DNA of 64,000 bases, taken from Cavenderia fasciculata (Eukaryota; Evosea; Eumycetozoa; Acytosteliales; Cavenderiaceae). The notes beneath the pieces are model-generated. The model searched no databases and was not told the DNA's origin. It saw nothing but the letters and a program-made list of their open reading frames with translations. Numbering within the stretch: the stretch's first letter is position 1; the number at the start of each line of letters is the position of its first letter. Below are positions 37,105-48,766 of this stretch, one piece after another. Where the stretch lies: the NCBI RefSeq assembly GCF_000203815.1, contig NW_004457735.1, positions 744,001-808,000 on the forward strand. Direction: 5' to 3'. Both the position numbers and the translations under genes were made by a program.

Positions 37105-39327
37105 ATGGAATGTAAAATTCATTGTGATAATGTATGCACACATTTTTGTTCAAATTGCAATGTATTGATCTGTCCCTCTTGTAGTATCGAAGAGCACCAA
37201 GACAATAGCCACCATTCATTGCTCGAGTTTAACCTCAAAGACCTATCAAAGGTGGCCAACAACAAAAGAATCGTCGATGAAATCTCTAGATACATTGTTC
37301 TGACACAAGACTACAAAAAGTGTAATGACCAAGTCATCTCCTTTTTCCAAGACCTCATTCAACATTTAAGTGCTGATCAATCAAGAATCATTCAATCTAT
37401 CAACAGGGAAAGGGAAAATGTTGAAAGATGTATCATTTATTTATATCAAAAATTAAATCCAAATATTAATAATAATAATAATAATAATAAGATCTTTAAT
37501 TATAATAATAATAATAATAATAATATAAATGGTAATAATAATAATCACAGTCAAAATAATAATAATATATTTGAAAATAATATAAATGTAAATAATAATA
37601 ATAATAATAATCATAGTAATGGTAATAATCATCATTTAAATGGTCATAGTAATGGTTATACTACTTCAACTACTACAACTACAACTACAAATACAAATAC
37701 AACAATAGTTGAAAGTAGAGAAAGTAGTGAAGGAGAGGAGAATGAAGATCAAATGCCAGTTCAACTAGGTAGTGGGAATGAGGATGAAATGGTACCTGAT
37801 GAAGAGAATGATGTTATGGATGAACCAACTGGTACTACACCATTTGCAACACCAACACTTGCACCTCTAAAGAGACCAAGAGGAAGACCTAAAAGGGGAT
37901 CTACACCCCCCGCACCAAACGCAGAAGCAAAGAGAAAGAGAGGAAGACCAAAAAAAACTGGTGATGGATCATCATCATCAGTCCAACCATCTCCACAACT
38001 CAACTCATATGGAGGAAATATCAGTCTTGACTCTAGTAATGGTGGAATTAAAAGAACTAAAAGAGAAGATAGAGATTATAGTCTTAATGGTAGTGGATCA
38101 TCATCTTCATCATCATCTGATGAATACCCATTATTACCAACTAGTAGAAGAAACTCATTGACTATTAATAATAATACAATCAAACCAGACCAACATTTAG
38201 AAGAATCTGGTGACAATATATTACTGTTGGGAGCAAGTGGTGATTCTTCTTCAATGACATCGATTGCTGAAGAAGAGTTGGAGAGTAGATTCGCACCGTC
38301 TACAATTGATGTAGTACAGATTGACTTTAAAGTGGTGACAGAGTATTTGGAAAAGTTCAAAAATGCAGTCAACCAGTTACACGGTGTCGATGTATCGATC
38401 CACAGCTCGTTTAAAGAGTATGAGTTGGCCAAGAACACAACCATATCTTCCATCTATAGTTTTAGTGCAATGGAAAGTGATCTCGAGCAATCGTACGAGG
38501 TCTATGACATCATCATTGACCAATGGACAAAGAATATGGGACGATCGTTTAACAAGGCACGTGACTTTGCTAGAGAGTCGATTGTGCTGGCTGGCAACCA
38601 CAACTTGTATGCGTTTGGCGGTGCCAAGTCTCCGTTGACTCTAGAATGCTTCAACATGCATTCTGGGCAGTCTGTCGAGAGTCCTCTGAACCAGCTGCGT
38701 GGTATGGGTATATCGGCGTGCTATGACGGCGAGCGTTACATCTACTTGGCGGGTGGACACTACTACAACAATAACAATGCCAAGGATATTGTCTCGTACG
38801 ACCTCGTCGAGCAGTACGACACGCACACTAACCGGTTCACAACCTTTCGCGCACATTTGGAGCGACCTGTTAGCCGCTCTCTGTCAATCTACCACAACCG
38901 CACCATCTATCTACTCGGTTGCACGTCTGTTACCTCCCAACAAGTTGGACATTTACGGTCGGTCCTAGAAATCAACATTACGAGTGGCGAGTGCCGTTCC
39001 TATCCACTCATGACCAAAGAACACTCTTCTTTTGCCAATATTGACGCGTGTTGTTTTGACGGCACACAATACATTTACATGATATCGTCCAAAGTGTTTT
39101 GTCGGTACGATATCGTCCGCAAGACGACCAAGTCTCTTGCATTCCCAGTCATCTCAGAGTATATCCTCGAGAGCCCCTCACTCATCTATGGTTTTGCAAA
39201 AGGTGGCTATAAAATACATCTAATCACAACCTATTCTAATTTCTGTTTCGATTTGTCCAATCTTACTTGGTCATCTATTAAATCCAAATCAACCTTTTTT
39301 AAACGTCAAACTTCTATTTCCCTTTAA
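37105..39327 (+). CDS. B-box zinc-finger protein with two AT-hooks and kelch-like C terminus
   Basis: A single exon of 740 residues. Residues 3-42 form a B-box (CKIHCDNVCTHFCSNCNVLI, then C-x2-C and H-x-H spacing), followed by a helical part to about 117. Asn runs and Thr runs fill 120-200. Two AT-hook motifs follow, KRPRGRPKRG at about 256 and KRKRGRPKKT at about 276. A second helical stretch (about 400-480) precedes a C-terminal beta-propeller-like half with kelch-type pieces such as LYAFGGAKSPLTLECFN and RYIYLAGGHYY. B-box plus kelch-like proteins are common in dictyostelids; AT-hooks add a minor-groove DNA-binding element and imply a nuclear role. The propeller half is richer in G+C than the N-terminal half. 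Confidence 0.85.
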   Translation: MECKIHCDNVCTHFCSNCNVLICPSCSIEEHQDNSHHSLLEFNLKDLSKVANNKRIVDEISRYIVLTQDYKKCNDQVISFFQDLIQHLSADQSRIIQSINRERENVERCIIYLYQKLNPNINNNNNNNKIFNYNNNNNNNINGNNNNHSQNNNNIFENNINVNNNNNNNHSNGNNHHLNGHSNGYTTSTTTTTTTNTNTTIVESRESSEGEENEDQMPVQLGSGNEDEMVPDEENDVMDEPTGTTPFATPTLAPLKRPRGRPKRGSTPPAPNAEAKRKRGRPKKTGDGSSSSVQPSPQLNSYGGNISLDSSNGGIKRTKREDRDYSLNGSGSSSSSSSDEYPLLPTSRRNSLTINNNTIKPDQHLEESGDNILLLGASGDSSSMTSIAEEELESRFAPSTIDVVQIDFKVVTEYLEKFKNAVNQLHGVDVSIHSSFKEYELAKNTTISSIYSFSAMESDLEQSYEVYDIIIDQWTKNMGRSFNKARDFARESIVLAGNHNLYAFGGAKSPLTLECFNMHSGQSVESPLNQLRGMGISACYDGERYIYLAGGHYYNNNNAKDIVSYDLVEQYDTHTNRFTTFRAHLERPVSRSLSIYHNRTIYLLGCTSVTSQQVGHLRSVLEINITSGECRSYPLMTKEHSSFANIDACCFDGTQYIYMISSKVFCRYDIVRKTTKSLAFPVISEYILESPSLIYGFAKGGYKIHLITTYSNFCFDLSNLTWSSIKSKSTFFKRQTSISL

Positions 39328-39374
39328 CTGTAAAAGTAATAAATAAATATTTTGGAAATAAAGAAATCAATTAA

Positions 39375-39488
39375 TTATTCTAATTTACTTAATCCTTTAC
39401 CAGGGAAGAGGATATAATATGATTCATATGAATCTATAGATATTTTGACATCATTGGTTACCATCGATTCTTCAATACCATCATACTT
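39375..39488 (-). pseudogene. Orphan terminal-exon remnant
   Basis: On the minus strand an acceptor-like CTTGTTGTAG is followed by 38 codons (KYDGIEESMVTNDVKISIDS ... FPGKGLSKLE) and a stop. The composition is protein-like, but no convincing upstream exon was found between it and the SIS-domain gene start. It looks like the surviving last exon of a lost host gene. I do not recognise it. Confidence 0.3.
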
Positions 39489-39711
39489 CTACAACAAGGG
39501 AAAACGCTTCTTGAAATTGCGTCATTCAAGTTCAGAATCTCTTCAATTTCAATTTTGGGGTTATATTAATTTTAATTTAATCATTGAAAATATCTTGGGA
39601 CAAATCAGTATTTAATCACTAATTAGTGTTGTGAGTCATTCATCTTTTCATTGTTTAAACAACATCTTCAACAACACTATTAATTAAACAATTACAACAA
39701 CAATTTAAAAG

Positions 39712-41027
39712 ATGTCAGAATTTCAAAACTTATTATCAAAACAACCGGTTAGATTAGCTAATAGAAATGAACATCCATATCACATGTATGATATGATAGT
39801 GTCGACACCAGACTCTATCGATAGATTCTGGAAAGAGGAAAGAGATACTCTTGCAAAGGTTGCCAAAACCATCGCAACAACCGCCACTAGAGTCATCTTT
39901 GTTGGTATTGGTACATCGTATCACTGTGCACTCAATGCCAAGTATTTCTTTGAACAAGTGGCTCAACTTGATCGATCCAAGGTCTCTATTGACGCAATCG
40001 ACAGTTTCGATTTCACCCAACGTACTCCATACCTTGATGCCACAACTGCCGTAATCATCTTTTCTCATAGAGGTATTAAAAAGTTTAGTTTTGATTCTTA
40101 TATGGTACGAAATAGAAATAGAAATAGATAAATAACATTTACAATACTAACCAACTTGATTATTTTATTTAGAAATCAAAACAAGCAGGTAGTTTAACTG
40201 TATTATTTACATCGATTGAATCACCAGTTGTTGATGGATTGACAGTTGTTAGAACTAGTCATGGTGAACAATCGAGTGCATTTACAGTTAGCCATACTAC
40301 ATCATCGTTTGGAGCATTGTGTTTGGCTAATGAAGTTGCCAAGGTACTTGGAAACAATGTGTCTGCATTGGAGAGTGAATTGGCTGCATTTAGCAACACT
40401 GTCAAATCGATTCTTTCCAATCAAGATTCACACAAACTTTGGGCATCTAGATTCAAGAATGTTCCATGGCTCCCATTCACTGGATACTCTGGCAACGTCA
40501 GTAATGCACATGAAGTAGCTCTCAAGATCAAAGAAGCTTGTTGGAAATTAGCCGAAGGTAGTCAAGTTGAACAATTTATTCACGGACCATTTGTTGCATG
40601 TGGAAACAATACAGTTCTTACCACCCTTATTTCAACTGATGATAAATTGGATGTTGGTCGTCAAAGATCAATTTGTCTTTTAGTATGTAAAATAGAATAA
40701 TATAATGAGTATATAAATTATTAATTAATTATATTTCTTTTATATTTGTAGAGAGCAGTAAAACTAGTTGGAGGACAAGCAGCAGCTATTATTCAAGATA
40801 GTGAAAACCAAGAATCAATTAAAGAAGTTGAAACTGCAGTTGGACAAGATGGTGTTGTCATCAAGGTACCAAAATCTTCAGAACCTATCAATGTATTGAC
40901 CAGTCTTTTGTCTCTCCAATTGATTACCTATCATATCTCACTTGAAGTTGGAACCAATCCAGATGTATTTAGAAAGGATCAACCTGAGCACTCATCAGCT
41001 TTCCTCAATTCTGGTATTGTTTTATAA
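39712..41027 (+). CDS. Two-SIS-domain protein (GlmS isomerase-domain-like, no glutaminase)
   Basis: Exons 39712-40104, 40173-40682 and 40752-41027 join to 392 residues. The first SIS domain starts after residue 35 with ATRVIFVGIGTSYHCALNAK and continues IIFSHRG. The second has the GlmS-like EQFIHGPFVAC block and a C-terminal HISLEVGTNPDVF, close to the usual isomerase end. The N-terminal glutamine amidotransferase domain of full GlmS is absent, so ammonia transfer from Gln is not possible here. Proteins of this type include sugar-phosphate isomerases/deaminases. Substrate unknown; a phosphosugar is likely. It converges on the FZL-like gene, with 77 bp between the stops. Confidence 0.85.
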
Positions 41028-41104
41028 AACAAAACAAAACAAAACAAAAAAAAAAGAGAATAAAATAAACAACATTTATGATTATATTATATTATTATTT
41101 TGAT

Positions 41105-43322
41105 TTATTTTAATCTATCAATATCATGACGAATAGATTGAATAGTTTCGGAATAATCTTTTACTTTGGATTGTGATAGATTTAATCTCTTATTTTCAAT
41201 ATTGACATAACTACTAAATGGACTGATTCCATCTTTCATCTTTTGAATGCCAGATTCCAATTCTGCTTCAAAATGAACTCTCATCACATTTGATAAATTA
41301 AATCTAAGATCAGCAATCTAAAAATAAATAAAGATGTAAATTAATATTAATATTCAATTACTTCCATTCATTATATTTTCTATCTATTTTTATATTTACT
41401 TTAGAATGTACAGATTTTTTTAAACTATTTTTTTTAATTGGAAGTAAAGCTAAACCACCAAGAGCAAGAGCTCCAATACCAATACCAGAAAGATCAAGGA
41501 GTGAGGCAGTAATGATTGTACCAAGACCGACAGCACCAACTTCAATGGCTGCTGTTTTGAAAATAGTGTTTCTAATTTCTGAACTAATCTTGGTAGCTTC
41601 GTCTTCGCGATTGTATGATTGGAGTGTGCTAGATGTACTGGCACTGACTTGTTCGAGTAGGTTCTTACGACTGTTTAAAAAGTCGCCACTTCTATTGACT
41701 GTGCCAATGAGTTGTTCGAGACGTGATGATGAGCGGGCATCTACATAGCTCATAATGTCACGCCACTGCTTGGAGTTCTTTTCAACGAGCCAGTCGATCA
41801 GAGAAGATATATGCGAGTCAATCTCGTGAGTGGTGGTGCCAATCACCTCCTTTTCAAACTTGAGCTTGACCATCTCGCTCTTGAGTAGGTTGAGAATGTT
41901 GGTAAACTGGATTTGGTCGTCGAGGAATGCATCGGCGCGGGTCTCCATCTTGAGCAATACATTGTCGATACGTTGTAGGTGAAACTCTAGGTCTTTTTGC
42001 ATCTCTATGCGGAACTGCTCGAGCTGTGCTTCGACATATTGCAGTGTCTTGAGGTCGGTCGACAAGACACGTGCGCGTGTGTCAATCTCCCCTGAAAGTC
42101 CGCCGAGCACGTGCGACGCGACTCCAAGTGGATTGAGCAGCTTTAATCGTGTACGTTCACCGCTGTCGAGTGTCTTCATGATGAAATTCTCTAGATCGGC
42201 GAAACGCGACTGTTTCCAGCCAACATCGCGCTTTAACTCGGCGTCATAGGTATCTGAACCGACATGTTGTTGGCCACCAGTCTCTTTGGCGACACGCAAC
42301 TTGGCTTTGAGTGCGAGCTTGGAGCTGACTGGAAAGATGGTGGGTGCGACACCGACGGTATTCTTAAAGTTCTCTTGCACAAACTGTTCCACTTCGCATA
42401 GGTCGGCGGCCGGGTTGGCCGACATGGGGTTGCTTTCAACGAGATCGGCCTTGCTCAAGACGACCACGATCTTTTTACCCCATCGTTTGATTGACTCGAG
42501 GAACTTGCGTTCACTCTCTGAGAATGCGCGGTCCACGCTCGTCACAAACAACACCATATCAGAGCGCGGCACAAAGTGCTCGGTAATCTCTTGATGCGAT
42601 CGCACAATAGCGTTGGTGCCTGGTGTGTCGACCAACCCAATATCAGCCAACCATTGCACAGGCAACCCGATATTCTCCTGCTCAGAGTTACGGCCTGGTG
42701 CAACGGCCTGCTTGTCTCCATACGTAATGATATTGATCTTGGAGGTAGTTGGGGTGATACCCTCCTTTAGATAAGTGTCACCAAGCAATGCATTGAGAAA
42801 AGAGCTCTTGCCACTATTAAACTCACCAACAATCACCAACAAGAATAACGAGTCGTCCAACTGCTCCAATGCCTCTTTAATCTGTTGTGCCAACGATGCA
42901 TCGGTTGCATTAAAGTCTTGTAATTCTCCCAATATCTCTCCCAACACTTTAATATTTTGATTAAATATTTCTTGTTGTTCTTTTGTTAATATCTTTTTCA
43001 TTACATTGTTGCTAGTAGTTGTTTGTTGTTGATTTTGGTAAAGTACAGGTGTTGTATGTTTAAATGTATGAAATTGTCTAATTTGATTAGATTGATTGTT
43101 GTTAATTATATTTGTTGTTGTTGAATGTATACATTGTTTATTATTATTACTATTATTATACAATAATGTTGGTGAAGTTGAGGTTGAATATGATAAAGAT
43201 GAGGATGAAGATGAGGATGCTGAACTATAGCTGCTGACGACAGTTGATTTCATCAACTTTGAAGATGATAGATATTGATGATTAGATATTAATTTGACTC
43301 CATGTTTAGATAATTGCATCAT
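41105..43322 (-). CDS. FZL / bacterial-dynamin-like GTPase, probable mitochondrial
   Basis: Two exons, 43322-41400 and 41317-41105, encode 711 residues from the ATG pair at 43322; the frame upstream lacks an ATG. Residues 1-105 are Ser/Asn-rich, basic and poor in acids at the start (MMQLSKHGVKLISNHQYLSS), which fits a mitochondrial presequence. The GTPase has G1 VGEFNSGKSS (about 165-174), G2 in ITPTTSKIN, G3 DIGLVDTPG and G4 VLSKADLV. GEFNSGKS is typical of the FZL/BDLP branch of dynamins rather than classic mitofusins. Near residue 600 is a paired hydrophobic Gly-rich segment that may insert in membrane. A coiled coil ends the protein. The likely role is inner-membrane remodelling. Confidence 0.83.
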
Positions 43323-43674
43323 TTTTAATAATAATAATAATAATAATAATAATACAATAATAGAATATATATATATCAATATATCTATCTATATATTTTA
43401 ATATATGAATGAAGGTGACTAATAAACTACAACTTTGTGTGTGATCTTCATGTTCACAGTACATCACAATGATGACATCAGCCATCCCATCTTTTTTTTT
43501 TTTTTTTTTTAATTAATAATAGGGAAGTACTTGTGAAGTTCCAATATTAATTTATTATATAATATGGTATAGATTGGATATAGATTGGTACCACTCTAAC
43601 ATCCCCAAAGGGGGCACATACATATATAATAAATAATAACCTGGTGGGTTTCCATAAATGTTGGGACTTGGCAG
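43323..43674. other. Promoter region of the FZL-like gene
   Basis: AT-rich spacer upstream of the FZL-like ATG, with an AAT run directly before the start, a T/A homopolymer near 43490-43515 and a CCCC-AAA-GGGGG hairpin near 43603-43614. No gene is seen. Confidence 0.45.
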
Positions 43675-43800
43675 CAATGAACTTGACGACAATAGTTGAT
43701 TTCAACTTTGAAGATGGTGAAGATAGATATATATTAATTCATTTAACTCATTGTATATAGATAATTGCATCATTTTTAAATAATAATAATTATAGATGTC
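43675..43800 (-). pseudogene. Duplicated 5' end of the FZL-like gene
   Basis: About 110 bp on the minus strand repeat the start of the FZL-like gene (compare 43230-43345). The ATG-ATG-CAA-TTA-TCT start with its AAT-rich leader, and the later GTTGATTTCAACTTTGAAGA block, recur with small indels. The copy soon loses similarity and has no GTPase, so it is a non-functional partial duplication. Sequence at 44150-44215 also resembles the FZL-like promoter near 43415-43480, so promoter DNA may have been copied too. Confidence 0.6.
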
Positions 43801-43910
43801 TATATCTATATTATCTATTTTTAAATGTAAGTATTGTGAAACAATGACCTAATTAGATTTTTATTGGTTGACCGATTAAAAAAAATCAGATTTCTCAACA
43901 AGTATCAATA

Positions 43911-44078
43911 TTACTTATCTGCTGCTCTATCAACCTGGTAGTGCACTTGTGCGTTTGATCCAACATTTGCTTCAATTACTGATTTTGGGATGTTAAACTC
44001 TATGTTTTCTCCTTCCGCCTTGGTTTGCACCGTTGTTTCGTTGTCAGATTGTAGATATTTGGAATCGTTGTTTGTCAG
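43911..44078 (-). pseudogene. Isolated coding fragment with bacterial Ig-like look
   Basis: A 55-codon open stretch without ATG on the minus strand reads LTNNDSKYLQSDNETTVQTK, then EGENIEFNIPKSVIEANVGS, then NAQVHYQVDRAADK and stop. The pattern of ENIEFNIPKSVIEANVGS followed by QVHYQV resembles Ig-like repeats of large bacterial surface proteins. It is richer in G+C than the flanks. No adjoining exon was found. It may be a horizontally acquired scrap or the end of a lost host gene. Confidence 0.35.
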
Positions 44079-44255
44079 TTAAATTTCTAGATTTTAACCT
44101 TGAAATAATCAAAAAACTAAACTAATAATAATAATATCTTCTATTTTACATGTGAGCGTGATTTATAAACTATAACTTATGTACATCGCCATGATCATGA
44201 TGTCATCAAGTAATTTAGATTTAGATTTATTTATTTTAAAGTTTTTATTTTTGTT

Positions 44256-45972
44256 TTAGGAATAAATGACAGTAGAGATTAAATCAATTTCCATTCTTCT
44301 TGCAAGTACAAGATCATCTGAATCTGTTGGAAGTGGTGGGTATAGATCACTGCAATGAGCACCGGTACTAATTGTAATGGTGTACACCGAGCTAGAGGTG
44401 GTGTTCATTACACCGAGTACGTGCCATGGATCGACGAGACCGTTGGGGAAGATGGTTTGAGAGGTTTGGATGTTCTTGCCTCCGTATTCATTGATGATCC
44501 AATCAATGTTTGGTTGATACGTGTAACCTGGTGGTCCAAACGTATCGGTACATTGTTGAATGAAATAGTCCAATGTGAGGGTATCACTAAATGGTTGGAG
44601 TGCACTTTGTCCCGTCTGGAAATAAGCATACTCGGTACAACACTGCCATGTCCAAAGACGAGTGGCTGCATTTGGGCCGTTCACCTGTGTCTCTTGCATC
44701 TGACCAATCATCTTTTCATACGACGATGTAGTACAATTGTCTCCATTAAAATCATTGTACTTGTTATTCAAATCTGCAAATGCCTGTAATTGGTTGTTTC
44801 CCTTTGACAACATATCACACATCTAAAAATAACAAAAACAACAAGAGTGTGTTAGTATTATGTTAACATATGTATGTATGTATGGTATATTTCATACAGT
44901 TGTGATATTGGCAAATGAATAATTGTTATTGTCATTGTTGTATTGGACGATTTCAGAGACTGCAGAAGTAAGACTTTCCATAAATGTTGCAATATCCAAC
45001 TCTGAAGAGATTGGGTCACATGTGTTAAAGAGTGATTCAACCTGTGACGTCTGTCCATTGGCAATCATTTGGGTGACAATCTGTGTTACATTCTTGACAA
45101 TGGCCGAGCATGCTGGTCCGATCGATGCACTGACAACCTCGAGATATTGGGTAAAGTCGAGTTGGGCCTCGACGGGTGCAGATGTTGCAATGGCACCATC
45201 AATCAATTGTGGGTACTTTAGACGCAACCATGCAGACAATGATCCAGAATACGATCCACCAAATGAAATCCACTTGCTCGAGCCAGTATTGTACTTGGCG
45301 GCAATGAATTGACGAAAGTTGGCATAGTCAGCCAACGCTTGCTCCGTTGTCAACAAATGTAAATGTTTGGTATCAAGTGTTGGATGTGGTGAACTGTAAC
45401 CATAGAATCTATGTTCACATGCTACAATCAATGCATCTACATAAATATATATATACAAACAATATTAAAGGTTAGTTGGTTGTGTTGGATATATATAGAG
45501 AGATGACTTCTACTTCTACTTATACTTATACATACCAAACAATTGGGCATAAGTGTTGACGACGAAATGACCATTTACATAACCTGGAGAAATAGGGCCT
45601 TCACCACCCAACACAAAAAAGACTGGGCCTCCTGGTCTCCAGTAGGTATCTATAGAAAGAAAGAAAGAAAGAGAGTAGATAGAGTTAATATATATATATT
45701 ATATTGTTCACAGACTTTGCAAAGTGTTAATATTTTAAATTACCATTGATAAAATATTGTTGTTTAAAAGTGTCTTGGTTGAGTGGGTCAAAATGATCGA
45801 CTTGTTGATCAAACCATAGAGCCAATGGTGATGGTGATCTTCTTTGCTCAATCATCACGTTACGATGTCTGAGTCCACGAACCAATGACTGCTCATTTCT
45901 GAGTGGCATTGACTCTACTGCAAGAAATGCACTGCTGCAGATCACCACCGCTAAAATGAAAAGTAATCGCAT
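44256..45972 (-). CDS. Serine peptidase of family S28 (PRSS16-like)
   Basis: Four exons on the minus strand, 45972-45744, 45649-45536, 45436-44898 and 44822-44256, give 482 residues. A signal peptide covers residues 1-19 (MRLLFILAVVICSSAFLAVE). The body shows the S28 landmarks WFDQQVDHFDPLN, GGPVFFVLGGEGP and EHRFYGYSSP. The nucleophile motif GGSYSGSLSAWLRLKYP has the Ser at about 176. The late acid and histidine are in NGLVDPWHVLGV and GAHCSDLYPP. The GGSYxGS form is closer to thymus-specific serine protease (PRSS16) than to prolylcarboxypeptidase (GGSYGG). S28 enzymes cleave near proline in lysosomes or outside the cell; here a lysosomal role in digesting food bacteria is likely. Confidence 0.93.
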
Positions 45973-48714
45973 CGTCTTTACTAATTCTATATATATATAT
46001 CAGTTTAAACAGCGGTTGTGTATTGTATCTGTTTAAATGATCTTTTGAATAGATATCTATTTAAATTGATTTTATTGAACCTTTTGCAGAGAATGTGCAA
46101 AAATCGAGCTGAGCATAATGTGTCATTCTTTTTCACCACTCTGTTCATTAATATTACCACCCAGGTATATCGATCAACACAATGATTCTATCATAGCTAT
46201 CTCGCGAAACAGCGTTTAGAGGAGAAGATATATAAATATAGATATCTTATCATTGCACAACAACAACAATCAAATATGATAGAATGAATGATTGAATAAA
46301 TGGTAATTCTTTAACAATCAAGAAGTTGATCGATCGAGTCAATAGTTTATTCAAATAAGTTAAAGTAAGTAGTAATAATATGTTTAGTTTCTTTTAATCA
46401 TCATCATCATCATCAAAAGTTATACAATAATGTTGCAACATTGGTTGGGTGTTGGGTGTTGGATGTCCAATCCAATCAAGATCTTTCCAATCAATTCTAC
46501 TTGCTCCTCCTCTTTCTTTCATCTATGCACTCATTACTTTTTTACTATATTTGGGTATCATCGAAAATGGAAAGAATTCTTTTTGGATACCTTGACAAAG
46601 GTGCATCCACCTGTCTTTACATTTTAATTTAATCTATCAACCAACGATCATGTATGCAACCAACACAACACACCCTATGCTTGTTTTTGTTTGATAGATC
46701 AAATCATGGAAAATATAACATTTCTCATTAGCCATTACCAGAATTAATTATTATTTGCTTGGTTTGACATTGATGATGACTACTTGTCGATCAGTCTGTC
46801 AGTCAGTCAGTTGATTGAATACAATCAGATTCACAATCTTGACAAAAGGAGTGAATTGTAATCCAGACATGGATCCAAAAATACAATAGATCACATCCAA
46901 AACACAACCTTTTGGCAACCAAAAAAAAACAAAAGGGGATGGTTAGGATGGTTATTAGGAAAGATCATCATCACGATCATGATTTATGCATGGATGGATA
47001 CTTTGATGCATGGCATGGATACTCTACTCTATTATAATATTTCAATATTATTATTATATAAATCTTTGTTCAAGAATAGGTGGGTGGGTGGTGAGGGGGT
47101 TGCTGCAATCGATTTTTATAATGATGGAAATAAATGTGTTTGTTCCAATTTAGATTCATCAATTTCCACACCCCCATGCACAATTGTGTTTGGTTGTATT
47201 ACACCGTATGTTGTGTGGGTGTGGATATTACGAAGCAGCGTTGCATGCATCTTGGCGAGCAAGTGTGTATCACATTTATTTATGTGTATGGGGTGGTGTT
47301 CTATTTTCACAAAACTACTTGATCCAAAACGACAACCAGCTCTGCTCTGCTCTACTCTACTCTAGTCATTGGATGTTGGGTGCGATGCGACAAGAGAGGA
47401 GAGAGGTGCTGCTTTAAAGCATTGGGAGGTGGGTGCTGCTAGCTAGCTAGTCTGACTGCCTGCCTGCATGCCTGCCTGCCCGCCTGGCTGGCTGGCTGCG
47501 GTACATATTCTAGAATCAGTACCAACCTACCACCCCCACCATACATATCATCATCATCATCATTCATTCTAGTGTACTTACTTTTACTTTGCTTGGAGAA
47601 CACTGTTTAATAGCACCACCACTACTACTACCACTCACTCCCTACTATACTACTACTACTTACCTACAAATAATAATATTTCCAGTCTGCCAGGTGTGGA
47701 ACAATTAATCAACAATTACCGCCTACTCCTCTGCTTGGTTGCTTGCTTTACTGCATCCAAGCAAGATAGCTAGCTTTGTTGTTGGTAATTACCATAATGA
47801 CCTGCGTGCTGCTTGCTTCTTCCTTCTTGTGTTCTGAATTGCATTCAGGTTTAATGACACCTCACCAAAGGGTAATTAATTGACCTACCGCATATTGACC
47901 ATAGAACAAACACCCACCAGCAAGCATCCCATCTAACAAACACCCACCACTCCATCTCCAACAACAAACACCATCAACAACAAACAACAACATCCAAACC
48001 AAACCAAAAAAAGACACAAGTGGTGTTCCCTAGGTTAGTAGTGATGCTACTGTTGCTGCTGCTGCTGCTGCTGAAATAATATATTTTTATTGCTTCTGCT
48101 GCTCTGCTCCAATCTTCTTGTCGCTACTCTTATTCCTTCCTCCTCCCTAGTATATATATATATTTAAAAAAAAATCCAGACATCTAGGCAAGCAAGCGCA
48201 CAACAACAACAACAACAAGGACAGGAACGCAACGCACCAAAAATCCTCCTCTTCCTTCCGTTTATTCATTCATCATCAAATCAATTTTTATTTAATCTTT
48301 TTTTTTTTTTATTTCAATCTCTTCAAAGGGTAATAACTAAACATAGATCAATCATCACTCTATTATAATTTTAAATCAGATCAACACCCACAACATCCAT
48401 CCATCCATCCATCCAATCCCAGACTATACAATTACCAGACAGACTAATAATAATAATAATAGTATAATTATTATTATATAATAATATTAGTAATCCAATC
48501 CATCCTGTTAGCCAAAAAAAAAAAAAAAAAGTAATTATCCCCTACCTACCTATTCCTTGCCACAACGCAACACCATCAACATCCTATCCATCCCCCTTGT
48601 TATACTATTATTAAACTCATTTGCATTTACATTCAAACACAAATCAAACACTCAAGGCTCCTCTCCTTTCCTTTCCTTTCCAACTTTTTAAATTTTAAAG
48701 AAATCCCTTCTTTC

Positions 48715-48766
48715 TTTTCTCATCAAAGACATAGGTAACTTTCTCATCAAAGACATAGGTAACTTT
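48715..48766. repeat. Perfect tandem duplication of a donor-containing unit
   Basis: A unit of about 24 bp (TTCTCATCAAAGACATAGG, then TAACT) occurs twice in a row. Each copy carries the same ATAG/GTAACT donor-like site, at 48735 and 48759. Confidence 0.8.

Noticed and set aside
43323-43379. A hydrophobic Leu-run N terminus for the FZL-like GTPase
   Set aside because: It is a translated TTA microsatellite starting from TTG; the first ATG is at 43322.
46430-47417. Several short open frames in the gene-poor spacer
   Set aside because: Mutually overlapping frames with odd Cys/Trp-rich translations and repeats; no splice logic and no family resemblance.
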